Positions 17,448 through 28,900 of a DNA stretch of 64,000 nucleotides are shown one piece after another; the first letter of the stretch is position 1, and the number at the start of each line of letters is the position of its first letter. Position numbers and translations under genes: made by a program. Below the pieces are notes generated by a model. That model searched no databases. It saw only the letters and a list, made by a program, of their open reading frames with translations, and was not told the DNA's origin. Source of the stretch: Spirosoma fluviale (GTDB lineage Bacteria > Bacteroidota > Bacteroidia > Cytophagales > Flexibacteraceae); assembly GCA_945883425.1 (NCBI GenBank), contig CAMCXM010000002.1:1-64000 (forward strand), read 5' to 3'.

Positions 17448-18569
17448 CTATTTCCCGCGAAAAACCTCGGATAACTTTTGCTCCAAAGCAGGTCCACGTA
17501 GGTTTTTCGCTGCAATTCTACCTTCTGGATCAACCAGAAATGAAGATGGAAACGAACGTACAAAATATGGTCGGGCTGCTGCATTATCTTCAGTCAAATC
17601 AGAAGCATGGGACCAAAACATTTTATCTGCGACAATGGCCTTGAGCCAGGCATCTTTTTCTGTGTCAATACTGACAGAAAGAATAGTGAATCCCTTGTCT
17701 TTATACGCCTGAAACGCCTTCTTCAATGTTGGATTTTCGGCCCGGCATGGTTTACACCAGGAAGCCCAGAAATCCAGCAACACCCATTTTCCCCTGAACT
17801 GGGTAAGGGTTACCGCTTTTCCAGTCGGATCGGGCTGTGAAAAATCCGGAGCCATTTTACCGACAGCGAGCTTTCTGGGCACTTCGAGATATGACTTCAT
17901 TTTCTCTGTGTAGGCTGCTTTGGGCTTCTCCTTTTCAAACCGGTTGGCCAATGAGTCAAGATAACCGAAATCTTCATCGACTGAAAGCATGGAAGTGGCC
18001 AGGTGCGAAACCGGATTTGGTCCAATGCTGTCGATCAAACGCTTCACATATTGTTTAGTGGTGTTTTGCAAAGCGAAAAATCCGGACATAGCCGAATCGG
18101 CTCCTTTCTGGTTTCCGGCATTCATTGCCCTTTTAAAATTCATTTCCAGAGCCTGTGCCTTTTGCTCAAACCCAACTCGGGTTGCTTCCACCCTTTTCAG
18201 TAAATCGGTTAACCTTGAATTGGTATAGGTTGAAGACTGATAAAGACTATTAAAGTCACCTTTCAAAGAATGTTTCCCGGCCTCAAGAAACAAAGGCAAC
18301 CGCTGACCACCCAATTCCAGAACATAAAGTCTTTCCGAATCTGCAGGCAAAACCACTGAAAATTTCCCACCTGCTTCAAATAGTGCCGAGTCTACAACAA
18401 CAGGACCCTTCGCGTCAATCCTCGATAGGCGAATGTTTTTAACCGGAGCGGGCAGATTGGTGATTTCACCATCAATAGAAGCCTTATTTTCTAGGTTTTC
18501 CTTATTATCCGAACAGGAAAAAAAAGAAATGACACACATTGAAATCAGAACATGGGATTTGAATGACAT
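17448..18569 (-). CDS. TlpA/ResA-like thioredoxin-family lipoprotein with DUF4369-type N-terminus
   Basis: FRGKWVLLDFWASWCKPCRAENP active site; lipobox-like N-terminus (ISFFSCSDN). Confidence 0.9.
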   Translation of the reverse strand: MSFKSHVLISMCVISFFSCSDNKENLENKASIDGEITNLPAPVKNIRLSRIDAKGPVVVDSALFEAGGKFSVVLPADSERLYVLELGGQRLPLFLEAGKHSLKGDFNSLYQSSTYTNSRLTDLLKRVEATRVGFEQKAQALEMNFKRAMNAGNQKGADSAMSGFFALQNTTKQYVKRLIDSIGPNPVSHLATSMLSVDEDFGYLDSLANRFEKEKPKAAYTEKMKSYLEVPRKLAVGKMAPDFSQPDPTGKAVTLTQFRGKWVLLDFWASWCKPCRAENPTLKKAFQAYKDKGFTILSVSIDTEKDAWLKAIVADKMFWSHASDLTEDNAAARPYFVRSFPSSFLVDPEGRIAAKNLRGPALEQKLSEVFRGK

Positions 18570-18609
18570 AGTTGTGTTGAATTATGGTTAAGACTTTTAG
18601 AAAAGGGTT

Positions 18610-19410
18610 TTAGTTACCCAACTCAATGGACCGGTCTAATGCTGCCTGCAAACCGGTCTGGATCTGATCACTTACGTGTCCGGACTCGAAGGAATGAATC
18701 GCAGCTTCTGTCGTTCCTCCTTTGCTTGAAACCTTACCGATCCATTCACGGCAAGTAAAGTTATTGTTGCATAGCAAGTGGGTTGCACCAAGAAAAGTTT
18801 GTTCCACAAGTGTTTCTGCTTCTGTTGTAGAGAATCCCATTTGTATTGCTGAATCAATCATGGCCTGCATGAAATAGTACACATAGGCAGGACCGGAACC
18901 CGAAATGGCTGCGATGCCATCCAACAAGCTTTCATCATCAAAATAGAGAGATTTTCCTGTCGTGTTAAGGAGGTTTTGAACGGAGAAAAGCTCCGTCCTG
19001 CTAACGGATACGTCAGCAGAAAAACCTGTCATTCCCATCCCGACTTGTGCGGGGAGATTTGGCATTGCCCGAATAATTTTAGTTGTCGGAAGGGCCTCTT
19101 TCAATGTTTCAATCCGGACACCTGCCATGATACTGAGCACAAGCTGGTCGTCCTTCATAAAATGACTAATCTTTTCAAAAAGATCCTGGGAATCCTGTGG
19201 CTTAACAGCAAAAATAACAAGGTTCATTTCACTGATAAAGGGACCGGGGCTGCTTTCAACGCATTTAAAACCCAGACTCAAAAAATAAGGCCTTTTATCT
19301 TCCGCCTTTTCCAGAATAAACAAATCTTTCCTGGCTACCGAATGATTCGAAACAAAGCTTTCGGCATACGTTCTGCCCATATTACCTCCACCTACAATCA
19401 GAATCTTCAT
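18610..19410 (-). CDS. proC: Pyrroline-5-carboxylate reductase
   Basis: ILIVGGGNMGRTYAESF; AISGSGPAYVYYFMQAMIDSAIQMG; SSKGGTTEAA. Confidence 0.93.
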   Translation of the reverse strand: MKILIVGGGNMGRTYAESFVSNHSVARKDLFILEKAEDKRPYFLSLGFKCVESSPGPFISEMNLVIFAVKPQDSQDLFEKISHFMKDDQLVLSIMAGVRIETLKEALPTTKIIRAMPNLPAQVGMGMTGFSADVSVSRTELFSVQNLLNTTGKSLYFDDESLLDGIAAISGSGPAYVYYFMQAMIDSAIQMGFSTTEAETLVEQTFLGATHLLCNNNFTCREWIGKVSSKGGTTEAAIHSFESGHVSDQIQTGLQAALDRSIELGN

Positions 19411-19418
19411 TTAGATAG

Positions 19419-19814
19419 TCAGGCAAGTTGGCTGGCAATGAGTTTTTGCATCCTTTCCAATTCTTCCCGCGAAGGATTGAGTTTTGGTCTGGAGAAGTTC
19501 ATATCGCTCATGGTTTGCATTGGCACCAGATGAATGTGCGCATGAGGCACTTCCAATCCGATCACTGTGACACCAACTTTCACACATGGAACCGCTTTTT
19601 GCAATCCAATGGCTACCGTGCGGGCAAACAACCAGAGTGCTTGATAAGCAGGTTCTGTGATATCAAAGATATAATCTGTTTCAACTTTTGGCACCACCAA
19701 TACATGACCTTCAGCAACTGGATTTATATCCAGAAATGCAAAATGTTGGTTGTCTTCAGCAACCTTGTAACAGGGTACTTCGCCCTGGATGATACGGCTG
19801 AAAATACTTGCCAT
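19419..19814 (-). CDS. HIT family protein
   Basis: GLEVPHAHIHLVPM (HxHxH). Confidence 0.93.
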   Translation of the reverse strand: MASIFSRIIQGEVPCYKVAEDNQHFAFLDINPVAEGHVLVVPKVETDYIFDITEPAYQALWLFARTVAIGLQKAVPCVKVGVTVIGLEVPHAHIHLVPMQTMSDMNFSRPKLNPSREELERMQKLIASQLA

Positions 19815-20290
19815 CAGAAACTGGATGCTATATCCAGAATCTCAAAATCCATTGTACCGGCAGGCACCTGAATGGAGGCCAGTTCACCTACTTTCTTGCC
19901 AAGGAGACCCTTTCCGATCGGACTTTTTACTGAAATTTTACCCGTCTTCAGATCCGCTTCTTCTTCGGAAACAATGGAGTACGTAATGGTTGCTCCGTTT
20001 TTCGGATTTTTGATTTTCACCTTCGTCATGATGGAAACCTGGCTTGTATCAATCGAACTGGAATCCAGAATACGGGCATTTGCCACAACGTCTTCAAGCT
20101 TTGAGATTTTCAATTCTAGATGACCCTGAGCATCTTTAGCGGCATCATATTCCGCATTTTCACTCAGATCACCTTTGTCTCGGGCCTCCGCAATCTGGCG
20201 AGCCATATCGGCCCTGCCACGAACTTTCAAATCGCTTAATTCATCTTTGAGCCGTTTCAAGCCCTCTTCGGTATAATATGATATTGCCAT
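19814..20290 (-). CDS. greA: Transcription elongation factor GreA
   Basis: EARDKGDLSENAEYDAAKDAQ and SPIGKGLLGKKVGELASIQVPAG. Confidence 0.95.
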   Translation of the reverse strand: MAISYYTEEGLKRLKDELSDLKVRGRADMARQIAEARDKGDLSENAEYDAAKDAQGHLELKISKLEDVVANARILDSSSIDTSQVSIMTKVKIKNPKNGATITYSIVSEEEADLKTGKISVKSPIGKGLLGKKVGELASIQVPAGTMDFEILDIASSF

Positions 20291-20320
20291 AATGGTCTAT
20301 AAGGTCGGAAAAAAAAGAAA

Positions 20321-20345
20321 AACGGCTCTGAGGGAACCGTTTTTC
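20321..20345 (-). terminator. Terminator after the PorV-like gene
   Basis: Minus strand AACGGTTC...GAGCCGTT followed by TTTTTCTTTTTT. Confidence 0.65.
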
Positions 20346-20371
20346 GGAATACAAATGTAACAGGTATTTTT

Positions 20372-21499
20372 TTAAAGAGACAGCAGTAGTGAAAATCTGT
20401 GTGTTCCACCGAAATAGCGTGTCATAGAGTAGGAATAATCAAAGGCAAAAAGTTTTGACTTATTCGAACCTTCATGGAGATCTTCATTGTTTGCCTGTGA
20501 CATTTCACCTGATGTACTTCTGGTAAATGGCATCTGGAATGTAGCTCCAAAAGAAGGTCCCAGATTTACTGTGGTTGCTTCTGCTTTTGTGATGATTCCA
20601 TCCTGATAATCATAGCCTCCACGCAACATAAACATATCTTTCCATGATGCCTGCACTCCTACCTGATACTGATCGGAAGTGAATGAGTTGGACCTGAAGT
20701 TAAAACAGGGAGTGAGTTTTAATGTCTCGTTTTCCATGTAGAAATCATAACCAACACCAATATTGAGCATAGATGGTTGCTCGAAAGCAGCGGTTGGCAA
20801 ACTAATGGTTTGTGCGTAGTTGGTTCCCTGCTTTGTACCACGGGTTGCAAACGCATCTCCAGAAAAGTTCATTTTCGGACCCAGATTCATAATTGAAACA
20901 CCAAACTTAAATTGTTTTTTAGGTCCGGTCTGGTACTGAATACCTGCGTCAAACGCAATTCCAAAAGCCGATGCAGAATTGTACGATTGCGACACACCTC
21001 TTACGAGAATTCCAGCTGAGATTCTCTTCGAAAAGGTTTTGGCATAAGACGCACCAAAGTTAAAAATCTGTGGTGAGAACTTGTTGCCGGTACCGTCAGG
21101 AAGCTCAACAGTGGTTTCAAGAAAATCACCCAGACTGTACGAACTGAGCGTAATCCCCATGGCACCTTCGCCAACTTTGGTTCCAAATCCTAAAGAGTTG
21201 ATTTGAATATCGCTTCCTGTCAGATAAAGGGCTGAACAGAAGTTAATCTCCGTTTTACGAACAGCCGACAGACCCGCCACATTCAGACCCATGGACTCAA
21301 TTCCACGGACAATTCCTGAATTGGAACCAGCCATACCACTTGTACGGGCCCACGGATTGATGAGAAGCTCAACAGCTCCACCTTGTCCTCTTTTTGTATC
21401 GTTTCCAGCCCAGGCCTGGGTAGCGATTACGCTACCTACCAGGCTCAGACGAATTATGCTTTTTAAATTCACTGTTTCTTTGAAAGAAAATTGAAACAT
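20372..21499 (-). CDS. PorV/PorQ-family outer-membrane protein (T9SS-associated)
   Basis: AVELLINPWARTSGMAGSNSGIVRGIESMGLNVAGLS pattern; beta-barrel-like remainder. Confidence 0.75.
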   Translation of the reverse strand: MFQFSFKETVNLKSIIRLSLVGSVIATQAWAGNDTKRGQGGAVELLINPWARTSGMAGSNSGIVRGIESMGLNVAGLSAVRKTEINFCSALYLTGSDIQINSLGFGTKVGEGAMGITLSSYSLGDFLETTVELPDGTGNKFSPQIFNFGASYAKTFSKRISAGILVRGVSQSYNSASAFGIAFDAGIQYQTGPKKQFKFGVSIMNLGPKMNFSGDAFATRGTKQGTNYAQTISLPTAAFEQPSMLNIGVGYDFYMENETLKLTPCFNFRSNSFTSDQYQVGVQASWKDMFMLRGGYDYQDGIITKAEATTVNLGPSFGATFQMPFTRSTSGEMSQANNEDLHEGSNKSKLFAFDYSYSMTRYFGGTHRFSLLLSL

Positions 21500-24400
21500 T
21501 AATTAAAGGTATCCAAATCGATTGGTCTCAGGACGCCAAACCATTTGATTGTTTTTTCTCCAAGCTTATCCGATTTCACATGGATGATGTAGACGCCGGA
21601 TGCAATCGGAATTCCAAGCTGATTTTTCAAATCCCAGTCAAGGAAAGTCTGGTAGTTGGTTCCCCGCTCATTAGTTACGGCAACCCCGTCCGCCACTGAA
21701 GCATACGGCTTAGTTGACGATTGATCAAAATTATATTGACGAATCAAAGTACCGGACAGATTAAAAATGGTGACCACACATTGTGTTGGAATGTTCACAA
21801 TCTTCACCCGGTTATCAACCTGAGAGTTTTCATAAAGCGACTGAGCAATGTATGGATTTGGCACAACCCGGATCAGATCCAAAGCACTGCTGGCCACTTT
21901 TATCGAATTACGCACTGCACCGTTATCAATGTTAAATGAATAGCGAGGATTGCAATCTTCAGCCTGACCAGCGTGAGCAAATGTGCGGAACTGTTTTTCA
22001 ACCCGAAGACGAACCCGAACATCAGATAAGTTCAATGGTTTTTCATTCAGTTTTACAAAATCGATACCTCTACCCATAAGGCCGGCATACATCACATTTT
22101 TAATCTGCCAATCTCTGTATTTACTCAGGAAGACATTGACAGGGTTTGATATGCTTTCTGTGTATAATTTGTCGTAAAACAACTCTGCGGATTTTGCTTC
22201 ATCATACTTTGTGTTCATCACGTAAATGAAATTCCGTGTTCCTTCGTTGGCACCCAAAGAAGCTCTTGGTTCCCACTTCAAATCATTTCCATTTTGATCA
22301 TCTAATACCGAACTTTCTGAGAACATAATGTTCAAACGCTGGCCTCTGTCCAAATCAATGGCATAACCAGGGAACCAGCTCATACCTCTGGAAGCTCTGC
22401 TATCATATGGAGAAACCGAATTATCCAATGCATACTCTTTATTTACTGACAGTCTTCGACTTTTTGCCATCTGGAATTTCGGTTTAGCCGAACTGGAAGC
22501 TGGGAAAGTATCGCATTGCAAGACGACGCAACGAGTCCATTTCGATTTGTCGGAGGTGAATACAACATCGACATTTCCTATTTTCGACATAGAGGCCAAC
22601 GCTTCATCTGACTTAACATCGAAGGCAATATCAGGGTTGGCTACACTGCTTGCCGGGATCTGAGGTCCTCCGGAACTAGTTCTTCCAATCGGATTCAGAT
22701 TCACTTTTTCAGTTAGAGGAAATGGCAACCAACCAGCTCCTGCAAAGTTGGAGTAACTACGTTTTGGATCTAATGCATAATATTGGTTACCTGCAACAAA
22801 TGCATCAGTACGAATCCATTGATAGTTACTGGTAGAGACTCCATACAACCAGAATTTGAATGGATCCGGATCAGAGACAATGTTAGAAGGCAATACCCCA
22901 TTCAGGCTCAAAGGATTCGCAATGTCATTTCCTGGATCCGGCGTGTTTTTCGGACGAAGGGAAATACCAAACTCTGGAATAATCTGCTCTGAAATAGCTG
23001 AAACAGGGAGATCTGAAAGAACGACGATATTGGAATTCTTTTCTGTCAACTCCCAATAATCATAATCCACAAAATCCGTTGCCACTGCCACCAGATTGGT
23101 ATCAGTCGAAAGTCTGAATTTCATTCCTGTCTTCTTGGAGGCTTTCAAAATAAACTGACCTCTTTCCAATTCAACCTGATCCTGGTAATAAATAAAGTCG
23201 CCACCAGCGCAATCCAGATCCACGTCCAGGTCATAAAATCCAGGTGCATCCGTTGCCTCAAGAACTCTTCGGATAGTTGCTACTCCTGGAATAAAGTCTT
23301 CTCTATGGCGAAGTGTATTATAACCAGGTTCTAGATTTTCAACCGAATCGGCAACAATCTTTTCACCAACTGAGAATGCATGGTTTCCTACTTTGTAACG
23401 AAGTCTAGAAGAGAATCGAATCTGGAACCGTCCTTGCTTAACTGCCTTTGGATTGTAAACCTTTATAGACACCGGTCCATTTCCAGCTTTATAGGTCAGG
23501 TCCTGAACCGAATTTTCGTTCAAGATTTTACTTTCTTCGCCTTCTGCCAGTTCAAGGATATTACCTGTATTACCAACACCGTAGTTACGTGTAATCTGAA
23601 TTTCATTTCCACCAAACCCATAGTTCAAAGAAGTACCAAACGCCTCCGGGTTTGCTTTATGTGGAATTGCGGTGTACACTTTATAGTTGTTTACACCTTG
23701 AAGATACGGCTCCTTCACTTTATCATTCCGAATGTAACCATACGCAACAACAGCATAATAGTATTTCTTGAAGTTGCTCAGATTGCCACCAGATGTATTA
23801 AACATATCCTTGGATACCTTAAAGCTGTGGAAAATTCCATCATCAGGACTGTTTTTCACCATTGGTGTCGACACATAGTCATCCAATTCTGGATTATATA
23901 AAAGGTTGTTGATTGTAGAAACACCGTCTTTTCTATCCATTAAACCAGTGAAATCGGTCCCGCCGTCACCATCAACATCTCCTTCCAGCAATCTGGCTTT
24001 ATCCGGATTTCCTAAATCCTGAACAGAAACCTTATCATCAAACAACTGATAGATTTTGTAGCCTTGAAATTTGTACTCCAGATCTTGTGGATTACTTGGA
24101 TCTCCAATTTTAGCATCGCGATCAAGTTCTTTGTAGGTCTCAGTAGTCATTAAAGGAGATTTCACAATTACATCAGGAATGATGGTAAAAATCAGATCCC
24201 GGTCATTTTCTACGATCTCAAGATTTGGGCTATTAGGGCCTACTTTTCGTTTGAAACAATCATTGAAACGTTTCTGAGCAAGGTCATCGGCTGCCAACAA
24301 TTTACCGAATGAACCGGTCGGTCCACCGGAAGTGGCCTGAGCCCAAACGATACCAATGGTACATTCATTAAAATCACCCGGCTCCAATGTAAATGGTCCG

Positions 24401-25977
24401 TTGTTGGCAAGAAAACGTCTGTCGCCAGGTGCATTTCCAGACTGAACTTCATTCCAGTTTCCGTTATCAGGGCAAGTCACTGGCTCAGAGCATTTTCGGG
24501 CTCCGCAGGCAAAACCATATGGATCACTCTGACCACTGCCCAATGGGTCCGGGAACATATGACTGGTCTTAGGATGATCAGGAAGAGATTCAACTTGTCT
24601 TCCGTCTGCTCCCCACGTTACACTCGTACCATTTCTCCATTTGTTCTGCAGATAGAAGTAGTAATCTGAAAACTTGGTAGGATCTCCATTTCTTTCATCA
24701 CCTCCAATATTGTAGTAAATGAATCCAGACATGGTAATTCGTTCATTACTATCAGCTGGAATTGTATTCATGTCGGCACAATCGAGATCCCAGTCAATTG
24801 TATCCGTAGCGTCATCCGGAAAAGGTCCTCGGAAAAAGTCAACCCCAACAGCAGGCGGATTTTCGCCATAACCAGTGGAACCTTCATCGTTTGGATCTCC
24901 ATTGTAGCAAATGCCCAAACCACGCATTACGTCACAACCAACATAGTCGTCACCTGCGTTACCCAAATCCGGATCTACCCATTGTGCGAGGTATGTCTTA
25001 TCTAGAATTACACTTCCCTTGTTATACAATTTCTGACGAAGGAACGTCATGTCGTTGGTAGCATCGGTAGAAGCATAAGCGAACGCCTCATAGTGAACCT
25101 CCATTCCAATTTCAGGAACCGCTGTGGTGTTTTCACTGAAGTTCTTTTTGTTTCCAGCATCGTTACAAACCCACCAGATCACCTGATCAGCACCTGCATT
25201 GATGTTGATTTCTCCTCCTGGACAGTTGTCATCTTTCTCGGTTCCAGCCCAAATTGGAAAATCGCCATTACATGGATTGTACACTCCATTGCTGTCCCGA
25301 TCATAGAAATTTGCAAGGTTATTATCCAATGAAGCTACGGCAGATGGATCGGCCGCGAATTCTGCCTTTTGTTTCAGGAATGGATTTCCTTTTCCTGGCC
25401 AGTACTTAATCTCCTGTGGAATCTGATCACAGTTCACAACGCCTGCTTCGTAGTCATCCACAAATTCCTTTACGGTTCTACGGTTACATTTAAAGTGCTG
25501 ATCCCATGCCGAACAAACTTTCTTATTGGTTGGTTTTGCCAATGAATCATAACTATACTGAATTGGTCCAGGCCAGTAATTCCGAAGGCTTCCACGGTAG
25601 GTTTGAACCATTACCAGGACGTTACCAGATTCTCTTTCAGTTCCTCCCAACCAGATGGCTGCTGCAAAAATGGAGTTCTTACTGGATGTGAGGTTATCGG
25701 TCCGTTTTGGAACTTCATATTTAGGAAGACTCAAACCTGGATCCCAGAACATATCTCCAGCATTCAGGTAACGGGCACGTACGTTATTTATGTCGAGTTC
25801 AGCCCGGGAAAGTCCAATGGCACAATCTGCTGCATTGGTTCCGGTGGTTCCGGTTGGTCCTTCATTCGACTGACCTGGTTTTAGGGGTGGAGCAGCAGAG
25901 AAAGCAATGCTGACCAGCGCAATACTCATCAGAGTACTCACGCTTAAACGTATCAATACATTTTTCATAGTAGTCAT
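21499..25977 (-). CDS. Very large secreted protein with FlgD-like/T9SS-type C-terminal domain
   Basis: 1492 aa; signal peptide; C-term IRVVPNPYIAQSLYENS...TIFNLSGTLIRQY...WDLKNQLGIPIASGVYIIHVKSD. Confidence 0.75.
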   Translation of the reverse strand: MTTMKNVLIRLSVSTLMSIALVSIAFSAAPPLKPGQSNEGPTGTTGTNAADCAIGLSRAELDINNVRARYLNAGDMFWDPGLSLPKYEVPKRTDNLTSSKNSIFAAAIWLGGTERESGNVLVMVQTYRGSLRNYWPGPIQYSYDSLAKPTNKKVCSAWDQHFKCNRRTVKEFVDDYEAGVVNCDQIPQEIKYWPGKGNPFLKQKAEFAADPSAVASLDNNLANFYDRDSNGVYNPCNGDFPIWAGTEKDDNCPGGEININAGADQVIWWVCNDAGNKKNFSENTTAVPEIGMEVHYEAFAYASTDATNDMTFLRQKLYNKGSVILDKTYLAQWVDPDLGNAGDDYVGCDVMRGLGICYNGDPNDEGSTGYGENPPAVGVDFFRGPFPDDATDTIDWDLDCADMNTIPADSNERITMSGFIYYNIGGDERNGDPTKFSDYYFYLQNKWRNGTSVTWGADGRQVESLPDHPKTSHMFPDPLGSGQSDPYGFACGARKCSEPVTCPDNGNWNEVQSGNAPGDRRFLANNGPFTLEPGDFNECTIGIVWAQATSGGPTGSFGKLLAADDLAQKRFNDCFKRKVGPNSPNLEIVENDRDLIFTIIPDVIVKSPLMTTETYKELDRDAKIGDPSNPQDLEYKFQGYKIYQLFDDKVSVQDLGNPDKARLLEGDVDGDGGTDFTGLMDRKDGVSTINNLLYNPELDDYVSTPMVKNSPDDGIFHSFKVSKDMFNTSGGNLSNFKKYYYAVVAYGYIRNDKVKEPYLQGVNNYKVYTAIPHKANPEAFGTSLNYGFGGNEIQITRNYGVGNTGNILELAEGEESKILNENSVQDLTYKAGNGPVSIKVYNPKAVKQGRFQIRFSSRLRYKVGNHAFSVGEKIVADSVENLEPGYNTLRHREDFIPGVATIRRVLEATDAPGFYDLDVDLDCAGGDFIYYQDQVELERGQFILKASKKTGMKFRLSTDTNLVAVATDFVDYDYWELTEKNSNIVVLSDLPVSAISEQIIPEFGISLRPKNTPDPGNDIANPLSLNGVLPSNIVSDPDPFKFWLYGVSTSNYQWIRTDAFVAGNQYYALDPKRSYSNFAGAGWLPFPLTEKVNLNPIGRTSSGGPQIPASSVANPDIAFDVKSDEALASMSKIGNVDVVFTSDKSKWTRCVVLQCDTFPASSSAKPKFQMAKSRRLSVNKEYALDNSVSPYDSRASRGMSWFPGYAIDLDRGQRLNIMFSESSVLDDQNGNDLKWEPRASLGANEGTRNFIYVMNTKYDEAKSAELFYDKLYTESISNPVNVFLSKYRDWQIKNVMYAGLMGRGIDFVKLNEKPLNLSDVRVRLRVEKQFRTFAHAGQAEDCNPRYSFNIDNGAVRNSIKVASSALDLIRVVPNPYIAQSLYENSQVDNRVKIVNIPTQCVVTIFNLSGTLIRQYNFDQSSTKPYASVADGVAVTNERGTNYQTFLDWDLKNQLGIPIASGVYIIHVKSDKLGEKTIKWFGVLRPIDLDTFN

Positions 25978-25987
25978 GCTGTAGATT

Positions 25988-28900
25988 TTAGAAGTTATAA
26001 GAAGCCCCGATTCTGAAACGGCGAGGCAGGGAAATGTTATCAGGATTCATGATGGCCATATTGTAGAACATGGCGTAAGAGTCAGGATCGATGGCACGCT
26101 TGGCATTGTTCTGACCGTACGCAGAAACCAGGTATCCATCATCCGTAGCGGAACCAGTCCTTGTATAAACGCCCAGAACGTTTTGCGCATTAAATAAGTT
26201 CTGAACATAGAAGTAGATGTTGATGGAGTGCTTGCGACCAGCACCAGCATCAAGAGAAAATGATTTGTCGATACGCACCGAAGTACGGTTGTTCCATGGA
26301 AGGCGGGCCCCGTTGATGGATCCACGTACTTGTGTTTTTCCACCCCACACAGAACCATCCTGTGTGTAAGGCGTACCAGAGCCTGTGTAAAAAGTGGCAT
26401 TCAGACCAACATTTTCAAGAGGATAAACACCAAACATCATCGGACCCTGTTTGCTGTTCAAACGATAATCAAAATTCAATTTAACGGCATGGCGCTGATC
26501 GTAATTCAATGGCGTTGTATTCTTCAGATTGGGAGTACTTGTGTTAAGCAAGGCTCCGGCAAAACTGGAAGCAGAACCTTCAGCAAATGACAAAGTATAA
26601 GATGCAGAGGCTGTGAAATTTTCCGATTTGCGGAGGTCGTATTCCAAAGAAAGCCCTTTTACAACACTGAAATCCTGGTTACCACTGGTCTGATACCGTA
26701 CCGGATAGGCGTAGTTCACATTGATTACCTGAATGAGGTCTTTGATTTCAGAGTAAAAAGCGGAAAACTTAATAGCAGAACTTGGGGTGATTGCCTGCTG
26801 AAACCCGAGAGCATAGTCAATTTTCTTCTGTGGTTTCAGGTTTGGATTGTTGATAAAGCCTCCGTTTCCAATCGCCAGACTGAAGTAATCAACAGGTGAT
26901 GCATAGTTTTGTTGCAGACCACCTCCGCCATCAACGCCCAATGGTCTTTGAGTGAGCACATCGTAGTGAGCAAAGAACAAAGCGGTTTCGTTCAGTGGGA
27001 AGGAGAAGGAAATACGAGGCATGAAATTGATCTGCGGTTTAAAATCACGGTATGCGTCCAGAGTAATACCGGTAGAACGTTGCAGAGATTTGAGATAGGC
27101 TTCATCATTACGGTTTACCATATCAAAGAATGGATTCACCGTTCCGTTGCGCTCGAGGGAAGCTGGGTTGCTGGTTTCAAAACCATTGGCATCATACCAG
27201 GTATCGCCATTTCTGTAACCGACAACCTGATACTCAGAATAATTCGATCCGTTGAAATTGGTGGCTGGCTTGTCAACATATACGGCCCAGTCATTTCCAA
27301 CAGAACTCGGTTGAGCCACTCCTGCTCCTTTATAAAATTCCTGAGCAGTGGTCAGACGAGTCAGTGTGTACTTGTCTTTCAAAACCGGCATGTTGGCATC
27401 GAAAGCATCGATACGCAGACCTAGGCTAAGAACAAGGTCATTGATCACAAACTTGTCCTCAATGAAACCTGCATAATAAATTGGTCTGAAAGCATCAACC
27501 GGACGATTCACTGTATCTTTGAAGAAGTCAAAAAACGATGATTTGCCGGCAATTTTCCCATAAGGCGTGTATCCCTGCCAGAGTGACAAAGGAGAGTTCC
27601 CGTTGTCAAGAATATCACTCACACCAAAATCATTGATGCTGAATGTGTTCGGACCATAACTATCCAAAAGGATGTTTTCATTATCCGGAATACCATTTTT
27701 CGCTCTGAAGTTCCGATCAAAAGTTGTTTGACCTGGGTATAGTCCGTTCTGTTTGGTGAAAGGATTCACAAAGGCACTTGTATACACTTTTACAAGTGTA
27801 TCCAAATCTGGATTGGCAGGATCATCATTGGCGATCAAAGACTTCTCCAAAATCGTTGTATTTAAATTCGGGACAAACTGAGCATTGAGTTGCTGTCTTG
27901 ATCTTGAATAAAGCGAACCAATTGTATTGTATGAAGAAATGATTCGTTGCTCGAATTCAAATCCAATTTTGATGTTATGATTTTTGATTTCAGCACCAGC
28001 CTGCAATGAAATCCGATGTTGCTGACTCATTGATTTGCTGTAGCCTGTTTGTGCTTTACCCAAAGTTGGATAAAAATATCCAAAGTCGTTTCCGCCACCG
28101 CCATTGAGGAAACCGGTCAGTCCAAGAAGTTGAAGGTCACTCACAATATTGTTTTCTTCAAAAATCTGACGGTTGATGGCCGCCAAATCAGGATTGATAG
28201 AAGACGGAGTAAAGCTCAGACCTTGAGGCTGGTTCATCAACTGAAACTTTGTTTCATCGGTTGTGTTGATAACAATTGGAGTTGTTGTCACATTTCCGTT
28301 TCCATCGACTGTCGTACTTGATAGTTCAAATGGTGGAGCTTGATCCGGATACAAAACATCGTCTTTGACTATTTCGAATTTTCCGACATAGTTAATTTCA
28401 TTCAAACGGTCATAAAAACGTGGGTCGTATGATTCGATTCTCCTTCTGGAATAATCATACTGAACCTGATAATACACATTCTTTAACAAAGAGCCGGTAT
28501 CGCTGATGCCTGAATTATTAAAGGTCTGACGGAATCGAAGAAAACCGTTGTAGTTCTGGTCAACTCTTTTACCATTATTTCCGAAGTTAAACAAATTCTG
28601 ATAGGAGTTCGGGTTCGGACTACCATCTCCACCGTTGTCCTCAGACGGTCCAAGACGACTCATAATATGGTTGTAGTTTCCACCCAATGTGATCATGATG
28701 TTTTCCTGCGGTTGGAAATCAAGGGTCAGGTTACTCTGGATGGTCTGATCACCCATATTTGGACGGGCCTTTATCTCTTCAAAAGCATCTGATTTCAGAT
28801 AGTTGGCCGAATTGGTATACGAATCTGAAAAACGTGTCAGTGGTTTGGCACGTAATGCATCCAGAGTTGATGACTTTGCTCTGTAAATAGGAATAGCAGA